Shown: piece after piece, positions 24,471 to 33,013 of the stretch
Layout of the letters: every line of letters starts with the position of its first letter
Numbering within the stretch: the stretch's first letter is position 1
Origin: Thermocaproicibacter sp041859875
GTDB taxonomy: Bacteria > Bacillota > Clostridia > Oscillospirales > Acutalibacteraceae
DNA: 60,136 nt
Assembly: GCA_041859875.1 (NCBI GenBank)
Contig: JBFLFY010000013.1
Span: forward strand, 1 to 60,136
Direction: 5' to 3'
Translations under genes and position numbers: made by a program
The notes under the pieces: generated by a model
Told to the model about the DNA's origin: nothing
The model's input: the letters and a program-made list of their open reading frames with translations, nothing else
The model's database searches: none

Positions 24471-27116
24471 ATGAGTTCAGCTCCTTCAAGCTCTCCAGTC
24501 AACTCTTTTTACAGCAGCGGCGGTGTTTTACGGATGAACGGCACTGAGTTTGCCTCGGGGCTGGACACGCAGAAGCTGATTGATGCTCTTACTGGAAAAA
24601 TCAGTGCAAAAATTGACACCCAGAAGCAGATGGAGCAGAAAACCGAGTGGAAACGGGATATGTTCCGCGAAGTTGAAGACCTGCTTCAAAAGTTTTCCGA
24701 CAACTACTTTTCGTACTCGACAAACAGCTCAACCAACATTATGAGCCGTTCTTTCTTTGACTCGCAGGCTCTCGTCAGCTCCAATAGCGACATTGTCACA
24801 GCAACGGGCGCCGCGCAGGATGCCGGCAATGTAACAGTAAACAGCATTACCCAGCTTGCTAAAGCAGCTGAATTTTCATCGGGGTACCAAACTTCCCGCG
24901 AAACAATCGACTCTGCCGGGGCACTGGGAACAATGGTCGCTTCCACCTCCTATGTCACACTGCAGTACAACAACGCCAACTACAAAATTGCCCTCGGCAG
25001 TGGAATTGACACCGCAGGCAAAAGCAATGCTGACGTGGCAAATATCATCAAAGACGACCTTCAAAAGCAGATTGACAGTAATAACAATCTAAAAGATCAT
25101 GTAACCATTACAACGGATGCCTCTGGGGCTGTTACCGTAAACGGTGCGAAGATTGTCGATACTTCCAAGAACTTCGCTGACCTTGGCCTAACAAGCACGG
25201 ATACCTCTTCTTCTTTTACGGTGGATAATGCAAAACTTTCCAGTACTGCAACGCAGCTTGCAGGCGTTTCGGTTACCTTCCAGCTTGACGGCCTTTCCAA
25301 AAATATTGTTTTTGAAAACAGTGAAAGCGACCGCTACTCCACGCCGGAAGGAATCCGCAGCTATCTGCAGGAGAAGCTGGACAGTGCTTTTGGAAGCGGA
25401 AAAATAACGGTGGGAGGAACTGCTACACACACTGGCGGCTCTACAACCACTAACTCACTTTCGTTTTCCGTGGCCGATTCCACGTCGGTCCTGCAAATTG
25501 CCTCCGCTACCGACTATGGTGTCCTTCAGACAGACGGCATCCTTCGCATTGCTTCCGGTGAAACCAACCGCACGGAACTGTCTAAAACGCTCGGCGACCT
25601 GAAAAGCGAACTGAACACTCCGCTGACGTCCACTTCCACAGAGGATGTAACAGAAAGCGACGGGAGCGTCCATATTAATGTGCCGGTTTACGAGTTTACA
25701 ATCAACGGCCAGGATTTCAAATATAATGATGAAACTGAGCTGAACACCGTTATAAACGACATCAACAATAACAACGCTGCCGGCGTAACCGTGAGCTACT
25801 CGCAGACGCTGAACGAATTCCGCATTATGTCGGATTCAACCGGTTCGCAGGAAAACATTGATGTGAGCGATACAACCGGAAACCTGATGACTTCCCTTTT
25901 CGGCGGCAACACCATCGTTGCATCCGGTGATGTAGCTCAGGCGGATTACACAGATTCCACCAAAACTTCTACTTACAGCTTCAATCTCGGCGGCACGGAA
26001 AAGACTATTTCTGTAACCGGCAACGCAAATTATACCGATATAGGAAAATTTGCAACGGCGGTGCAGACGGAATTAGACAAGGTCGACCCTGATGGTTTTG
26101 GGCCCGGCAAAATCCGCGTCGGTATTACTTCTGACGGCAAAGGGCTGACTTTTCAGTCTTTGAGCGCATCTTCAAATCTAACCGTAACCGCTGCCGACAG
26201 CACAAACGATATGCTTCATATTGGCATAGGTGGCAAGTCTGCTGATGGCATTACACAGGGTATCGACTTGAAGATGAATGCTACGCTTGACGGAACCGCC
26301 AAAGATATTACCCGCAGCACAAATTCTTTTACCCTTGACGGCATTACAATGAACGTCAAAATGGAAACAAGTACTCCGGTTTCTTTTTCGCCATCCGGCA
26401 ATGTGGATGACCTGTACAAGAAAATCAGCACCTTCGTCGATGACTACAATAAAATTATTGACAAGGTAAATACATATGTGACACAAGCCCCTTACGGCTT
26501 AGGCGGCAGCAACGGCAAGACCCAAAAGTATGACCCGCTTACAGACGCCCAGAAAAAAGAAATGACCGACACTGAAATTACAGAGTGGAATGACAAGGCA
26601 AAGCAGGGCCTTCTCTTCGACAGCCCTGAACTTACTTCCCTCCAATCCAGTATCCGCAGTGCCATGGAAAGCACAGTCAGTTCTGTCGGGATGTCCCTTA
26701 CCGACATTGGCATTTCGACTAAGGCGTATGACTGGACTTCCGGCGGCGAACTCGTCATTAACGACACACAGCTGAAAAATGCCTTGACGAGCGATCCGGA
26801 CAAAGTTGCACAGCTGTTCACAAACACCACCGACGGCATATCACAGCGTGTGAAATCTGTTATAAACGACAACATCGGCGCTTACAGCAACAACGGCGTC
26901 TTGTTCAACATGGCCGGAAGCAACAACATGATTGGCGTCGATAACAGCCAGCTTTCAAAGGAAGTTGCAGACTATGATACCAGCATTAAAGACCTGCAGA
27001 CACAGCTGCAAGATGAGCAGGATCGTTTGCAGAAGAAGTTTACGAACATGGAAACAATTATTTACCAGCTTATGAACCAGTCCAACTACCTCTCCGGTAT
27101 GTCTTCTGGTTCCTGA
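24471..27116 (+). CDS. fliD: FliD flagellar cap protein (HAP2), unusually long
   Basis: Caps the growing filament and folds flagellin into place. At 881 residues it is almost twice the usual length (about 450-550). The N-terminal D0/D1 part (about 20-125; FASGLDTQKLIDAL) and the C-terminal part (about 610-880; LDGITMNVKM, STFVDDYNKIIDKVN, and a final coiled coil ending NYLSGMSSGS) are normal. The extra length is an exposed middle built of related modules at about 160-240, 265-350 and 500-590. Each has a short sheet, a helix with LQ/ELD, then a GKI.V strand. The variable middle is probably surface-exposed. AAACAGGGGG lies upstream of the ATG. Confidence 0.95.
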   Translation: MSSAPSSSPVNSFYSSGGVLRMNGTEFASGLDTQKLIDALTGKISAKIDTQKQMEQKTEWKRDMFREVEDLLQKFSDNYFSYSTNSSTNIMSRSFFDSQALVSSNSDIVTATGAAQDAGNVTVNSITQLAKAAEFSSGYQTSRETIDSAGALGTMVASTSYVTLQYNNANYKIALGSGIDTAGKSNADVANIIKDDLQKQIDSNNNLKDHVTITTDASGAVTVNGAKIVDTSKNFADLGLTSTDTSSSFTVDNAKLSSTATQLAGVSVTFQLDGLSKNIVFENSESDRYSTPEGIRSYLQEKLDSAFGSGKITVGGTATHTGGSTTTNSLSFSVADSTSVLQIASATDYGVLQTDGILRIASGETNRTELSKTLGDLKSELNTPLTSTSTEDVTESDGSVHINVPVYEFTINGQDFKYNDETELNTVINDINNNNAAGVTVSYSQTLNEFRIMSDSTGSQENIDVSDTTGNLMTSLFGGNTIVASGDVAQADYTDSTKTSTYSFNLGGTEKTISVTGNANYTDIGKFATAVQTELDKVDPDGFGPGKIRVGITSDGKGLTFQSLSASSNLTVTAADSTNDMLHIGIGGKSADGITQGIDLKMNATLDGTAKDITRSTNSFTLDGITMNVKMETSTPVSFSPSGNVDDLYKKISTFVDDYNKIIDKVNTYVTQAPYGLGGSNGKTQKYDPLTDAQKKEMTDTEITEWNDKAKQGLLFDSPELTSLQSSIRSAMESTVSSVGMSLTDIGISTKAYDWTSGGELVINDTQLKNALTSDPDKVAQLFTNTTDGISQRVKSVINDNIGAYSNNGVLFNMAGSNNMIGVDNSQLSKEVADYDTSIKDLQTQLQDEQDRLQKKFTNMETIIYQLMNQSNYLSGMSSGS

Positions 27117-27168
27117 CTCAGTTTTAACAGCATAACCGGTCAATGAAACAACACGGGGGATTTTTTAT

Positions 27169-27579
27169 ATGACATACGGAAGCAGCAGCCTGATTCAGAA
27201 ATATGAGGACCAGGCCATCAGCACCATGTCAAACGGCGAACTGATTGTGCGCCTGTACGACGAAACCATAAAGAACTTGAAATATGCCTCCATTCTCCTG
27301 AAAAAGGGGGACTCTGTAAATGCACAGAAATGCATGAAAAAGAGCCGCAATATTTTAAATTACCTTACGGCGATTTTAGACGGAAAATACCCGCTTTCCG
27401 ATACTTTAAAAAAGCTGTATGCCTACATGGCGGGCGAAATTGTAAACGCTGAAGCGACCGGCGATGTTTCACACATCGAAACAATTCTTCCGCAGGTAGA
27501 AGAGCTGCGCAGCGCATGGGCGGAAGCGGAAAAGCAGGTACGCAGCAGCAGCGGCAAACCAAAACAGGCTGGAAAATGA
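27169..27579 (+). CDS. fliS: FliS flagellin export chaperone
   Basis: Binds the C-terminus of flagellin in the cytosol, prevents premature assembly and takes part in FliW/CsrA control. It has 136 residues. The family pattern is SSLIQKYEDQAISTMSNGELIVRLYDETIKNL, with an amphipathic helical bundle after it. The C-terminal 12 residues are a Lys/Gly/Ser tail. GGGGGA precedes the ATG. It follows fliD by 52 bp and overlaps the next gene by 4 bp. Confidence 0.95.
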   Translation: MTYGSSSLIQKYEDQAISTMSNGELIVRLYDETIKNLKYASILLKKGDSVNAQKCMKKSRNILNYLTAILDGKYPLSDTLKKLYAYMAGEIVNAEATGDVSHIETILPQVEELRSAWAEAEKQVRSSSGKPKQAGK

Positions 27580-28064
27580 AAGAGGAAAAAATGGATTCCG
27601 GGGAGCTTCTGCTCAGCTGCATGAAGCAGAAGCTCATCCTTTTAACCAAAGTCAGCAACCTGACAAAACAGATGGAAGTCTGCAGCAGGCAAACGGAAAT
27701 TGAAATGGGTGACCTTGCGAATCAGCGGCAAGTGTTCCTAGACCGCCTGAAAAAATGTGAAAACGTCATTGCTTCCTGCAGTACCACTTTACCGGAAGAA
27801 CAGCAAAAAAGGCAGAAAAAAATCCTCTCCGGCGATTTTCCGAAAGAGGAGTGTTCCGAATCTGAAGCTGAACTGCTCGAATACGCTGTAAAGTGCTGCG
27901 AACTTCTGCGGTATATTCTTTCCATGGATAAAGAGGTGCGGGAAAGGCTGCAAAATGAGTGCAACCGGCTGCAGGGACTTTTGCACAACGCGCGCAAAAC
28001 GTCCTCTCTAGCCCGAAAAAAGGCTGCTGCGCTGCTGCAGTCACAGAATCCACAGCAGCACTAA
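27576..28064 (+). CDS. FliT-position helical protein, probable flagellar chaperone
   Basis: A 162-residue, all-helical, charged protein rich in Lys, Glu, Gln and Cys. No motif is clear to me; the position right after fliS is where fliT lies in other Firmicutes, so a FliT/FlgN-like export chaperone is the best guess. The ATG at 27576 overlaps the fliS stop as ATGA. An alternative ATG at 27591 has a better ribosome site (AGAGGAAAAA), so the first five residues are uncertain. Its stop codon overlaps that of cheD on the other strand by 4 bp, leaving no space for a terminator. Confidence 0.65.
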   Translation: MKEEKMDSGELLLSCMKQKLILLTKVSNLTKQMEVCSRQTEIEMGDLANQRQVFLDRLKKCENVIASCSTTLPEEQQKRQKKILSGDFPKEECSESEAELLEYAVKCCELLRYILSMDKEVRERLQNECNRLQGLLHNARKTSSLARKKAAALLQSQNPQQH

Positions 28065-28546
28065 AATGTCTTAACACCCATTGTGCACGACTTCACAACC
28101 ATAGAGCCATCTTCAGTGTAAAAATAAACCGTTCTGCCATAATTCAGGCCCGTATCTTCTGCGATGATACGGACCTGTAACTTTTTTAAAGTTTCTTTCA
28201 CCGCCGTAACATTCCGCTCCCCAATGTTGCCAAACCCACAGTCGTTGGCCACGTTAAACATTTTTGCTCCGCCTGCAATTTTTGCCGTAATACGGCTGCG
28301 CAGGCACCCAAGCCGTTCCATCGCTTTTACCATTTCGGGCAGACAGGTGTCCGCGTAACGGTGAAGCTGCTCGTTCGGATTGTCCTGCGGATAATTTGGA
28401 AGAAGGATATGCCCCAGGCCGCCAACTTTTCGCATGGAATCATAAAGGCAAATACCAACACAAGAGCCAAGCGCATACGTTACAAACGCGCTTGGCGCCG
28501 GCATAATTTTCATATCTGCTATGCCGATTGTTACCAAATCATTCAT
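28061..28546 (-). CDS. cheD: CheD receptor glutamine deamidase
   Basis: Deamidates receptor glutamines and partners with the CheC phosphatase. It has 161 residues. The catalytic Cys is C29 in YALGSCVGIC, His is H46 in GLGHILLP, and T23 matches the third residue of the Thermotoga enzyme. GERNV and CGG-like structural motifs follow. The start overlaps the cheC stop as ATGA, so the two partners are coupled. It is the last gene of the long minus-strand operon. Confidence 0.95.
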   Translation of the reverse strand: MNDLVTIGIADMKIMPAPSAFVTYALGSCVGICLYDSMRKVGGLGHILLPNYPQDNPNEQLHRYADTCLPEMVKAMERLGCLRSRITAKIAGGAKMFNVANDCGFGNIGERNVTAVKETLKKLQVRIIAEDTGLNYGRTVYFYTEDGSMVVKSCTMGVKTF

Positions 28547-29166
28547 AAAGTAATCCCCAAACCGTTCATTAGTTTTTCAAGTGAATCAAGGCTGGGGATG
28601 AGCATCATATTGGCTGTTATCGCGTTTTGCTCGTTCTGAAAGTCATCCTCAACAAAAATAATTTTATCGGAAACCGCTCCCATTTCCGCAGCCGGAACCG
28701 TGAGCAGTGAACCGACCATGTCAGCCGTAACAGCTGGTACAGAAATATTAATCACAAGGTTAGAAAGTGACGCTATTGCATTCACATAAGCGCCAATCAT
28801 GATGTTACCGATTTCAGAAAGTGCCGAGGTTTCCATTTCGCTCAAATGCATAAAGTCTACTTTGTCTTCCCCAAGTAGCGTTTTCAGTAAATCCTGTATA
28901 AAGATCTGACCAACCACGAACATCATAATACCGTGAATATCGCCGGTTACTTCTACCAGGATTGCCACAACCGGTGTTTCCGGCCCGCCCATTGCCTTGT
29001 CTACTTCCGTAATGTCCATAATGCGTACAACCGGCGTCTTCATGTCAACTTTTCGGTTCAGAAGCTGTGCTAAGGAAGAAGCCGCATTGCCCGCGCCAAT
29101 GTTGCCGATTTCACGCAGCACATCAATATGCATATCGCTCAGCTGACTTAAATCTTTTATTGCCAT
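28543..29166 (-). CDS. cheC: CheC CheY-P phosphatase
   Basis: Dephosphorylates CheY-P, aided by CheD. It has 207 residues. Two copies of the active-site pattern [D/S]xxxExxN are visible: D15-E19-N22 (DVLREIGN) and S114-E118-N121 (SALSEIGN), each with the later Pro. So it is a two-site CheC, not the one-site CheX. GAGGTG precedes the ATG. It follows fapA by 24 bp. Confidence 0.95.
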   Translation of the reverse strand: MAIKDLSQLSDMHIDVLREIGNIGAGNAASSLAQLLNRKVDMKTPVVRIMDITEVDKAMGGPETPVVAILVEVTGDIHGIMMFVVGQIFIQDLLKTLLGEDKVDFMHLSEMETSALSEIGNIMIGAYVNAIASLSNLVINISVPAVTADMVGSLLTVPAAEMGAVSDKIIFVEDDFQNEQNAITANMMLIPSLDSLEKLMNGLGITL

Positions 29167-29190
29167 TTTACACCTCGTAACTCCATCTCA

Positions 29191-30666
29191 TCAGAAATCC
29201 TGTACATCCGACGGAAGAACAGGACCGGAAACAATTTCTCTTTCTTTCATATAAAATTTTGTGTTGCTGTAGTCGCTTGCAATGTTCATGCAGCAGCCAC
29301 CTATGGTAATCCGTGTTCCAGTGAACAGTTGCCGTATAGCAATTACACAGAAGTCACCCAAAGAGGCCTTCGGAGCATTCTGAAAATCTTCCAGGCTTCC
29401 CTCAAGCTTCTCTGCTTCGCTTTTTGCCGCCTGTTCACGTTGCAGCAGTGCTTTGGCCAGCAGCACAATCTGTGGGGCTTTATTGCCACCTAGCATCGCT
29501 TTCCGAACCGTTTCCAGTTGATTTTGCAGCGCCTCGAAATTTTTCTTCGCCTCATTTAGCTTGCCTTGGGTCTCGTTTATTTTGGCAGCAGCAGCATCGT
29601 CGCCCGCAAGCCCAGCAGCAAGCTCCGGTGAATCAATGTTTAAATCGGTGTGAAGGTAATTATCCGTTCCGATTGTTTTAGCGTAAATCTTCTTCCCCGC
29701 GCAGCACCGGCCACCCATAATCGATGACTTTGAGCCTCTCATTACAATCGAATCCACGGCGGTTACGCGGCTGTTCATCAGCACATCTGCAAAGAGGCTT
29801 CCTCCGCAGGAAATCACTGCATTCTGAATGTACCTTGACTGAATATTTCCGCCTGCTGTAATGGAACCGCCGCTCATGGCATTAATACCGTCGGAAATAG
29901 TAATATTTCCACCGGCCTTCAGCTTTGCGCCCCCCACCATACCATGGACAGAAATATCGCCGCCCGCTGTGACCGAAAAGCCGTCCAGCACATCGCCCTG
30001 CACCACAACCGTTCCGATAAAGTTGATGTTGCCGGAAGAATTGTCAACATTGCCATGTACCACAAAAGTCTGGTTAATATTCAGAATGTTCTTGTGGTAT
30101 TCAATACAGCCGTCGCATCCAGCGGAAAGTTCCAGCCGGTCTTCCGACACTATCGTATTATTTCCGCTCGGAAATGCCGGCAGCCTATACTTACGGTAAG
30201 GCACCGGTTTGCCGTAAACGTCCATTCCTTTCTTCCCTTCCGAAGGAATAATGCGGCAAAGCAGGTCCCCTTTTTTTACGTTCTGCACAAGCCCAAGGTC
30301 ATGGTAATCAACTGTTCCATCATCCCGCTCTTCAGGAGCTCCGCTCCCATCCATGCGGAAAAAGTACTTCATTTCCGCTTTCTGTTCATCCTGAGGTTTC
30401 AGGCCTTGCGCACAAATAAGCGGTTCTCTGTAGGAATTTCCGTTGCAATAAGCGCGGATTTCATCGCTGCAAATGCCGAAAACTACGCCTTTTTCTTTCA
30501 TCGCCGCCAGCACAGATTCTTCCGTCAGATGCCCGCCCTGCGGCATATACTGCACTGTAAGTGTTGCCAAAAGTCGGTTGCCGGAAACACTGACCTGAAA
30601 CTCAGGTTTGTCTTCTTCGCCCTCCGCTGTACTTTCCGAATGGCTGCTGCCTTGAATCGAATCCAT
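29191..30666 (-). CDS. fapA: FapA/DUF342-family protein (flagellar assembly protein A)
   Basis: A 491-residue DUF342 protein. An N-terminal domain of about 160 residues is followed by a bactofilin-like right-handed beta-helix (about 170-330) made of short GGDI/GGNI turns, for example VTAGGDISVHG and LKAGGNITISDG. A coiled coil lies at about 360-430, then a short C-terminal sheet. Relatives sit in flagellar operons of Vibrio and many Firmicutes; in Vibrio FapA influences pole targeting and flagellation, so the precise role here is open. Six G residues lie just upstream of the ATG. Confidence 0.88.
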   Translation of the reverse strand: MDSIQGSSHSESTAEGEEDKPEFQVSVSGNRLLATLTVQYMPQGGHLTEESVLAAMKEKGVVFGICSDEIRAYCNGNSYREPLICAQGLKPQDEQKAEMKYFFRMDGSGAPEERDDGTVDYHDLGLVQNVKKGDLLCRIIPSEGKKGMDVYGKPVPYRKYRLPAFPSGNNTIVSEDRLELSAGCDGCIEYHKNILNINQTFVVHGNVDNSSGNINFIGTVVVQGDVLDGFSVTAGGDISVHGMVGGAKLKAGGNITISDGINAMSGGSITAGGNIQSRYIQNAVISCGGSLFADVLMNSRVTAVDSIVMRGSKSSIMGGRCCAGKKIYAKTIGTDNYLHTDLNIDSPELAAGLAGDDAAAAKINETQGKLNEAKKNFEALQNQLETVRKAMLGGNKAPQIVLLAKALLQREQAAKSEAEKLEGSLEDFQNAPKASLGDFCVIAIRQLFTGTRITIGGCCMNIASDYSNTKFYMKEREIVSGPVLPSDVQDF

Positions 30667-30707
30667 AGATTTTCCCCCCTAGCTGAAGAAGTATTTTATA
30701 AATTAAA

Positions 30708-31400
30708 TCAGCGCAGGCTGTTGATTGTTTGCATCACTTCATCTGTCATGGAAACCATTTTAGCGTCCAGCTCATACGCTCGGCTCTGAGTAATCACATT
30801 GGAAAGTTCTGTTGCAAGGTCGGTCTGCGAAGATTCAAGGTATCCCTGCCGATAGTTCCCATCCGGAACAGGTGTGGCAGGGCCGGAACGGTCTGTAGCC
30901 ATATAACCGTTACCCCCGACTTTCTCAAGGCCATCCAGGTTTCGAAAGGTAAAAATACTGAGGTTCGGCCGTTCACTGTTTTCCATTGGTCCTGGCCCCA
31001 CTACCGTGTTTCCGACTGAGTCTGCAAGGTAAAACTTTCCGTCACCATGCTTCGAAAGGATGAAATGACCATCGCGCGTATAATGAATCTGTCCATTTGC
31101 CGTTCGCACTGCAAAAAAATCCCGCTGATTTGTCAGCGCAAAGTCCAGCGGCTGCCCTGTATGATCCATCGAACAACTTTCATAGAGGGTATCCGTTTTA
31201 TTCATCTTGCTGCCGTGGCCCACTTTCAGGTCCGGTCTTATTTCCGATCCATGCAGCTGCGTATAGAGCAAGTCGGCAAATGAAGTTTTATCCGATTTAA
31301 ATCCGATTGTGGAAACGTTTGCGAGGTTATTGGCCGTAACATCCATACCTTTCTGTGCCCAAATCATGCCGGTTGCTGCTGTTGAAAAGCCGGTCGTCAC
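30708..31400 (-). CDS. flgG: Distal rod / hook-basal body protein, FlgG (FlhP) type
   Basis: A 230-residue rod-family protein. N-terminal signature: GMIWAQKGMDVTANNLANVSTIGFKSDKTSF. C-terminal signature: LATELSNVITQSRAYELDAKMVSMTDEVMQTINSLR-like ending, typical of FlgG. It is a little shorter than the usual 260. The start is a GTG preceded by GGGGAG. It sits after the FlgF-type gene, matching the flhO-flhP pair of B. subtilis, though there the pair is not in the main operon. Confidence 0.92.
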   Translation of the reverse strand: MTTGFSTAATGMIWAQKGMDVTANNLANVSTIGFKSDKTSFADLLYTQLHGSEIRPDLKVGHGSKMNKTDTLYESCSMDHTGQPLDFALTNQRDFFAVRTANGQIHYTRDGHFILSKHGDGKFYLADSVGNTVVGPGPMENSERPNLSIFTFRNLDGLEKVGGNGYMATDRSGPATPVPDGNYRQGYLESSQTDLATELSNVITQSRAYELDAKMVSMTDEVMQTINSLR

Positions 31401-31426
31401 GTTTTCTTCACTCCCCTATAAAAAAT

Positions 31427-32158
31427 TCAGACTTTACCGATTTCGGTTGCTTTGTCAAGAACCTGGTCGTACATTTTCAGTACCTGCGAACAAGACTGCA
31501 AACTGCGCTGTGAATCAATACCACGGGCCAGCTCGTCTGCCATATCCGTATTAGAACCTTCCACGGCTTTCCAGATAATCTGCGGCGTCTGCACCGCTAC
31601 AGCACCCGTTCCGCTGTAGAAGCCTTCGTCTACAACACGAAGTGACGCATTGTTTGGAAAGCGAAAAACGCCAAGACTTCCCACCTGCGTGCCATTCACA
31701 AAAATATCGCCCTGCTTGTCACTTTCCACATTGTCGGTATCGGTTCGGATGGGCTGGCCGTTCCGGTCCAGGACACGGCCGATGCCGTTCAGCACGAGGT
31801 AACCCTGCGGGTCAAGGTTGAAGCTGCCATTTCGTGTGTAAAGTACTCCGTTATTTGTCTGTACACCAAAAAAGCCATCGCCGTCAATGACAAAGTCAAG
31901 AGGGTCTTCCGTGGGCTGCAAAGCGCCCTGAGAAAAGTCAGTCGTCACTTGATCCACCGTCGTCATCAAAGAGGCTTCGCCGATTGGAGTAGTCTGCGAA
32001 TCAACGCGGGAAAGAAGCAGCTTGCCGAAAGATCTGCTAGAAACATGCTGCGCCTTAAAGCCATTTGTCATGGTGTTGGCCACGTTATTACTGATGGTAT
32101 TCAGCGTGCGGTTCTGAGTCAGCATACCGGAAGTAAGCGTATAAAAACCTCTGACCAT
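31427..32158 (-). CDS. flgF: Proximal rod / hook-basal body protein, FlgF (FlhO) type
   Basis: A 243-residue rod-family protein. The N-terminus is GFYTLTSGMLTQNRTLNTISNNVANTMTNGFKA, with the SNNVAN motif of rod proteins. VIDGDGFFGVQ and YTRNGSF mark the central domain. The C-terminus (DMADELARGIDSQRSLQSC) is of FlgF type and differs from the paralog downstream. AAAGGGGA precedes the ATG. It lies directly after the sigma-28 gene. Confidence 0.92.
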   Translation of the reverse strand: MVRGFYTLTSGMLTQNRTLNTISNNVANTMTNGFKAQHVSSRSFGKLLLSRVDSQTTPIGEASLMTTVDQVTTDFSQGALQPTEDPLDFVIDGDGFFGVQTNNGVLYTRNGSFNLDPQGYLVLNGIGRVLDRNGQPIRTDTDNVESDKQGDIFVNGTQVGSLGVFRFPNNASLRVVDEGFYSGTGAVAVQTPQIIWKAVEGSNTDMADELARGIDSQRSLQSCSQVLKMYDQVLDKATEIGKV

Positions 32159-32192
32159 CTTTTCAAATCCCCTTTTGCCGGAAAGCGGCTTT

Positions 32193-32969
32193 TTATTGTT
32201 TTAAATAAGCGCCTACGCTTGTACGAAGCTTTTTCAGCGCAGCCGAATGAATTTGTGAAACCCTGGAATCACTGATTCCTAAAACCTGTGATATTTCTTT
32301 TATTTTCAACTGTTCTTTATAATACATCGAAATGACAAGTTTTTCTTTCTCATCAAGCTTATCAATGTTTTCTGCAAGAATTTTTCTTAGTTCTTTTTCC
32401 GCCATTGTCTGCTCGGGGCCGGTAACCTTGTCGTTCATGCGGAGAGAAAAATCTTCCACTCCTTTTTCGTAAACCATCTCCTCAAACGAAAGCATATTCA
32501 TGGAGCAGGTTTCCGCCAGCATTTTCTCGTACTCATCAACCCCGACCTGCAGGTACTGAGCAATCTCGCTGTCTGTAGGTGAACGGCCGTACTGCTGGGT
32601 AAGAACGGCTTCAGCCTCGTTAATTTCCCTCGCAACCCTTTTCAGCCGGCGGGGGAAGCAGTCCTGCTTGCGGATATAATCAATCATCGCACCGCGAACG
32701 CGGATGGATGCATAGGTTTCAAACTTAACATTTTTAGAAGCGTCGAACTTTCCGATGGCATCCATCAGTGCAATAAGTCCTTCGCTTACAATGTCTTCCG
32801 TGTAGCTGAAGTACTGGTACCGTCCCACAATTTTAAGGGCGATGCACCGCACAAGGTAACTGTAACGCCCTATCAGCTCGTCCCGAATGGAAGTTTCCCC
32901 TTTTTCCGCATAGCGCCGCCAAAGCTCCTGCAAATCAGTCTGTTTCAGGTTCTGACTGTCCCATTTCAT
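32193..32969 (-). CDS. fliA: RNA polymerase sigma factor 28 (FliA/WhiG/SigD family)
   Basis: Directs RNA polymerase to late flagellar and chemotaxis promoters. It has 258 residues. Region 2 is seen in LIGRYSYLVRCIALKIVG, EDIVSEGLIALMDAIGKFD and FETYASIRVRGAMIDYIRKQD. Region 3 is in RSPTDSEIAQYLQV, and the region 4 helix-turn-helix in KIKEISQVLGISDSRVSQIHSAAL. Its targets are visible in this window as TAAA-N15-GCCGATAT sites, and its anti-sigma FlgM is at 53866. The ATG at 32969 follows AAAGGAG by 13 nt; a GTG eight codons upstream is the alternative. Confidence 0.96.
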   Translation of the reverse strand: MKWDSQNLKQTDLQELWRRYAEKGETSIRDELIGRYSYLVRCIALKIVGRYQYFSYTEDIVSEGLIALMDAIGKFDASKNVKFETYASIRVRGAMIDYIRKQDCFPRRLKRVAREINEAEAVLTQQYGRSPTDSEIAQYLQVGVDEYEKMLAETCSMNMLSFEEMVYEKGVEDFSLRMNDKVTGPEQTMAEKELRKILAENIDKLDEKEKLVISMYYKEQLKIKEISQVLGISDSRVSQIHSAALKKLRTSVGAYLKQ

Positions 32970-33013
32970 CTTCGGCCAGCGCTCCTTTCTCACATTCTTT
33001 TGGAATCACTCCA

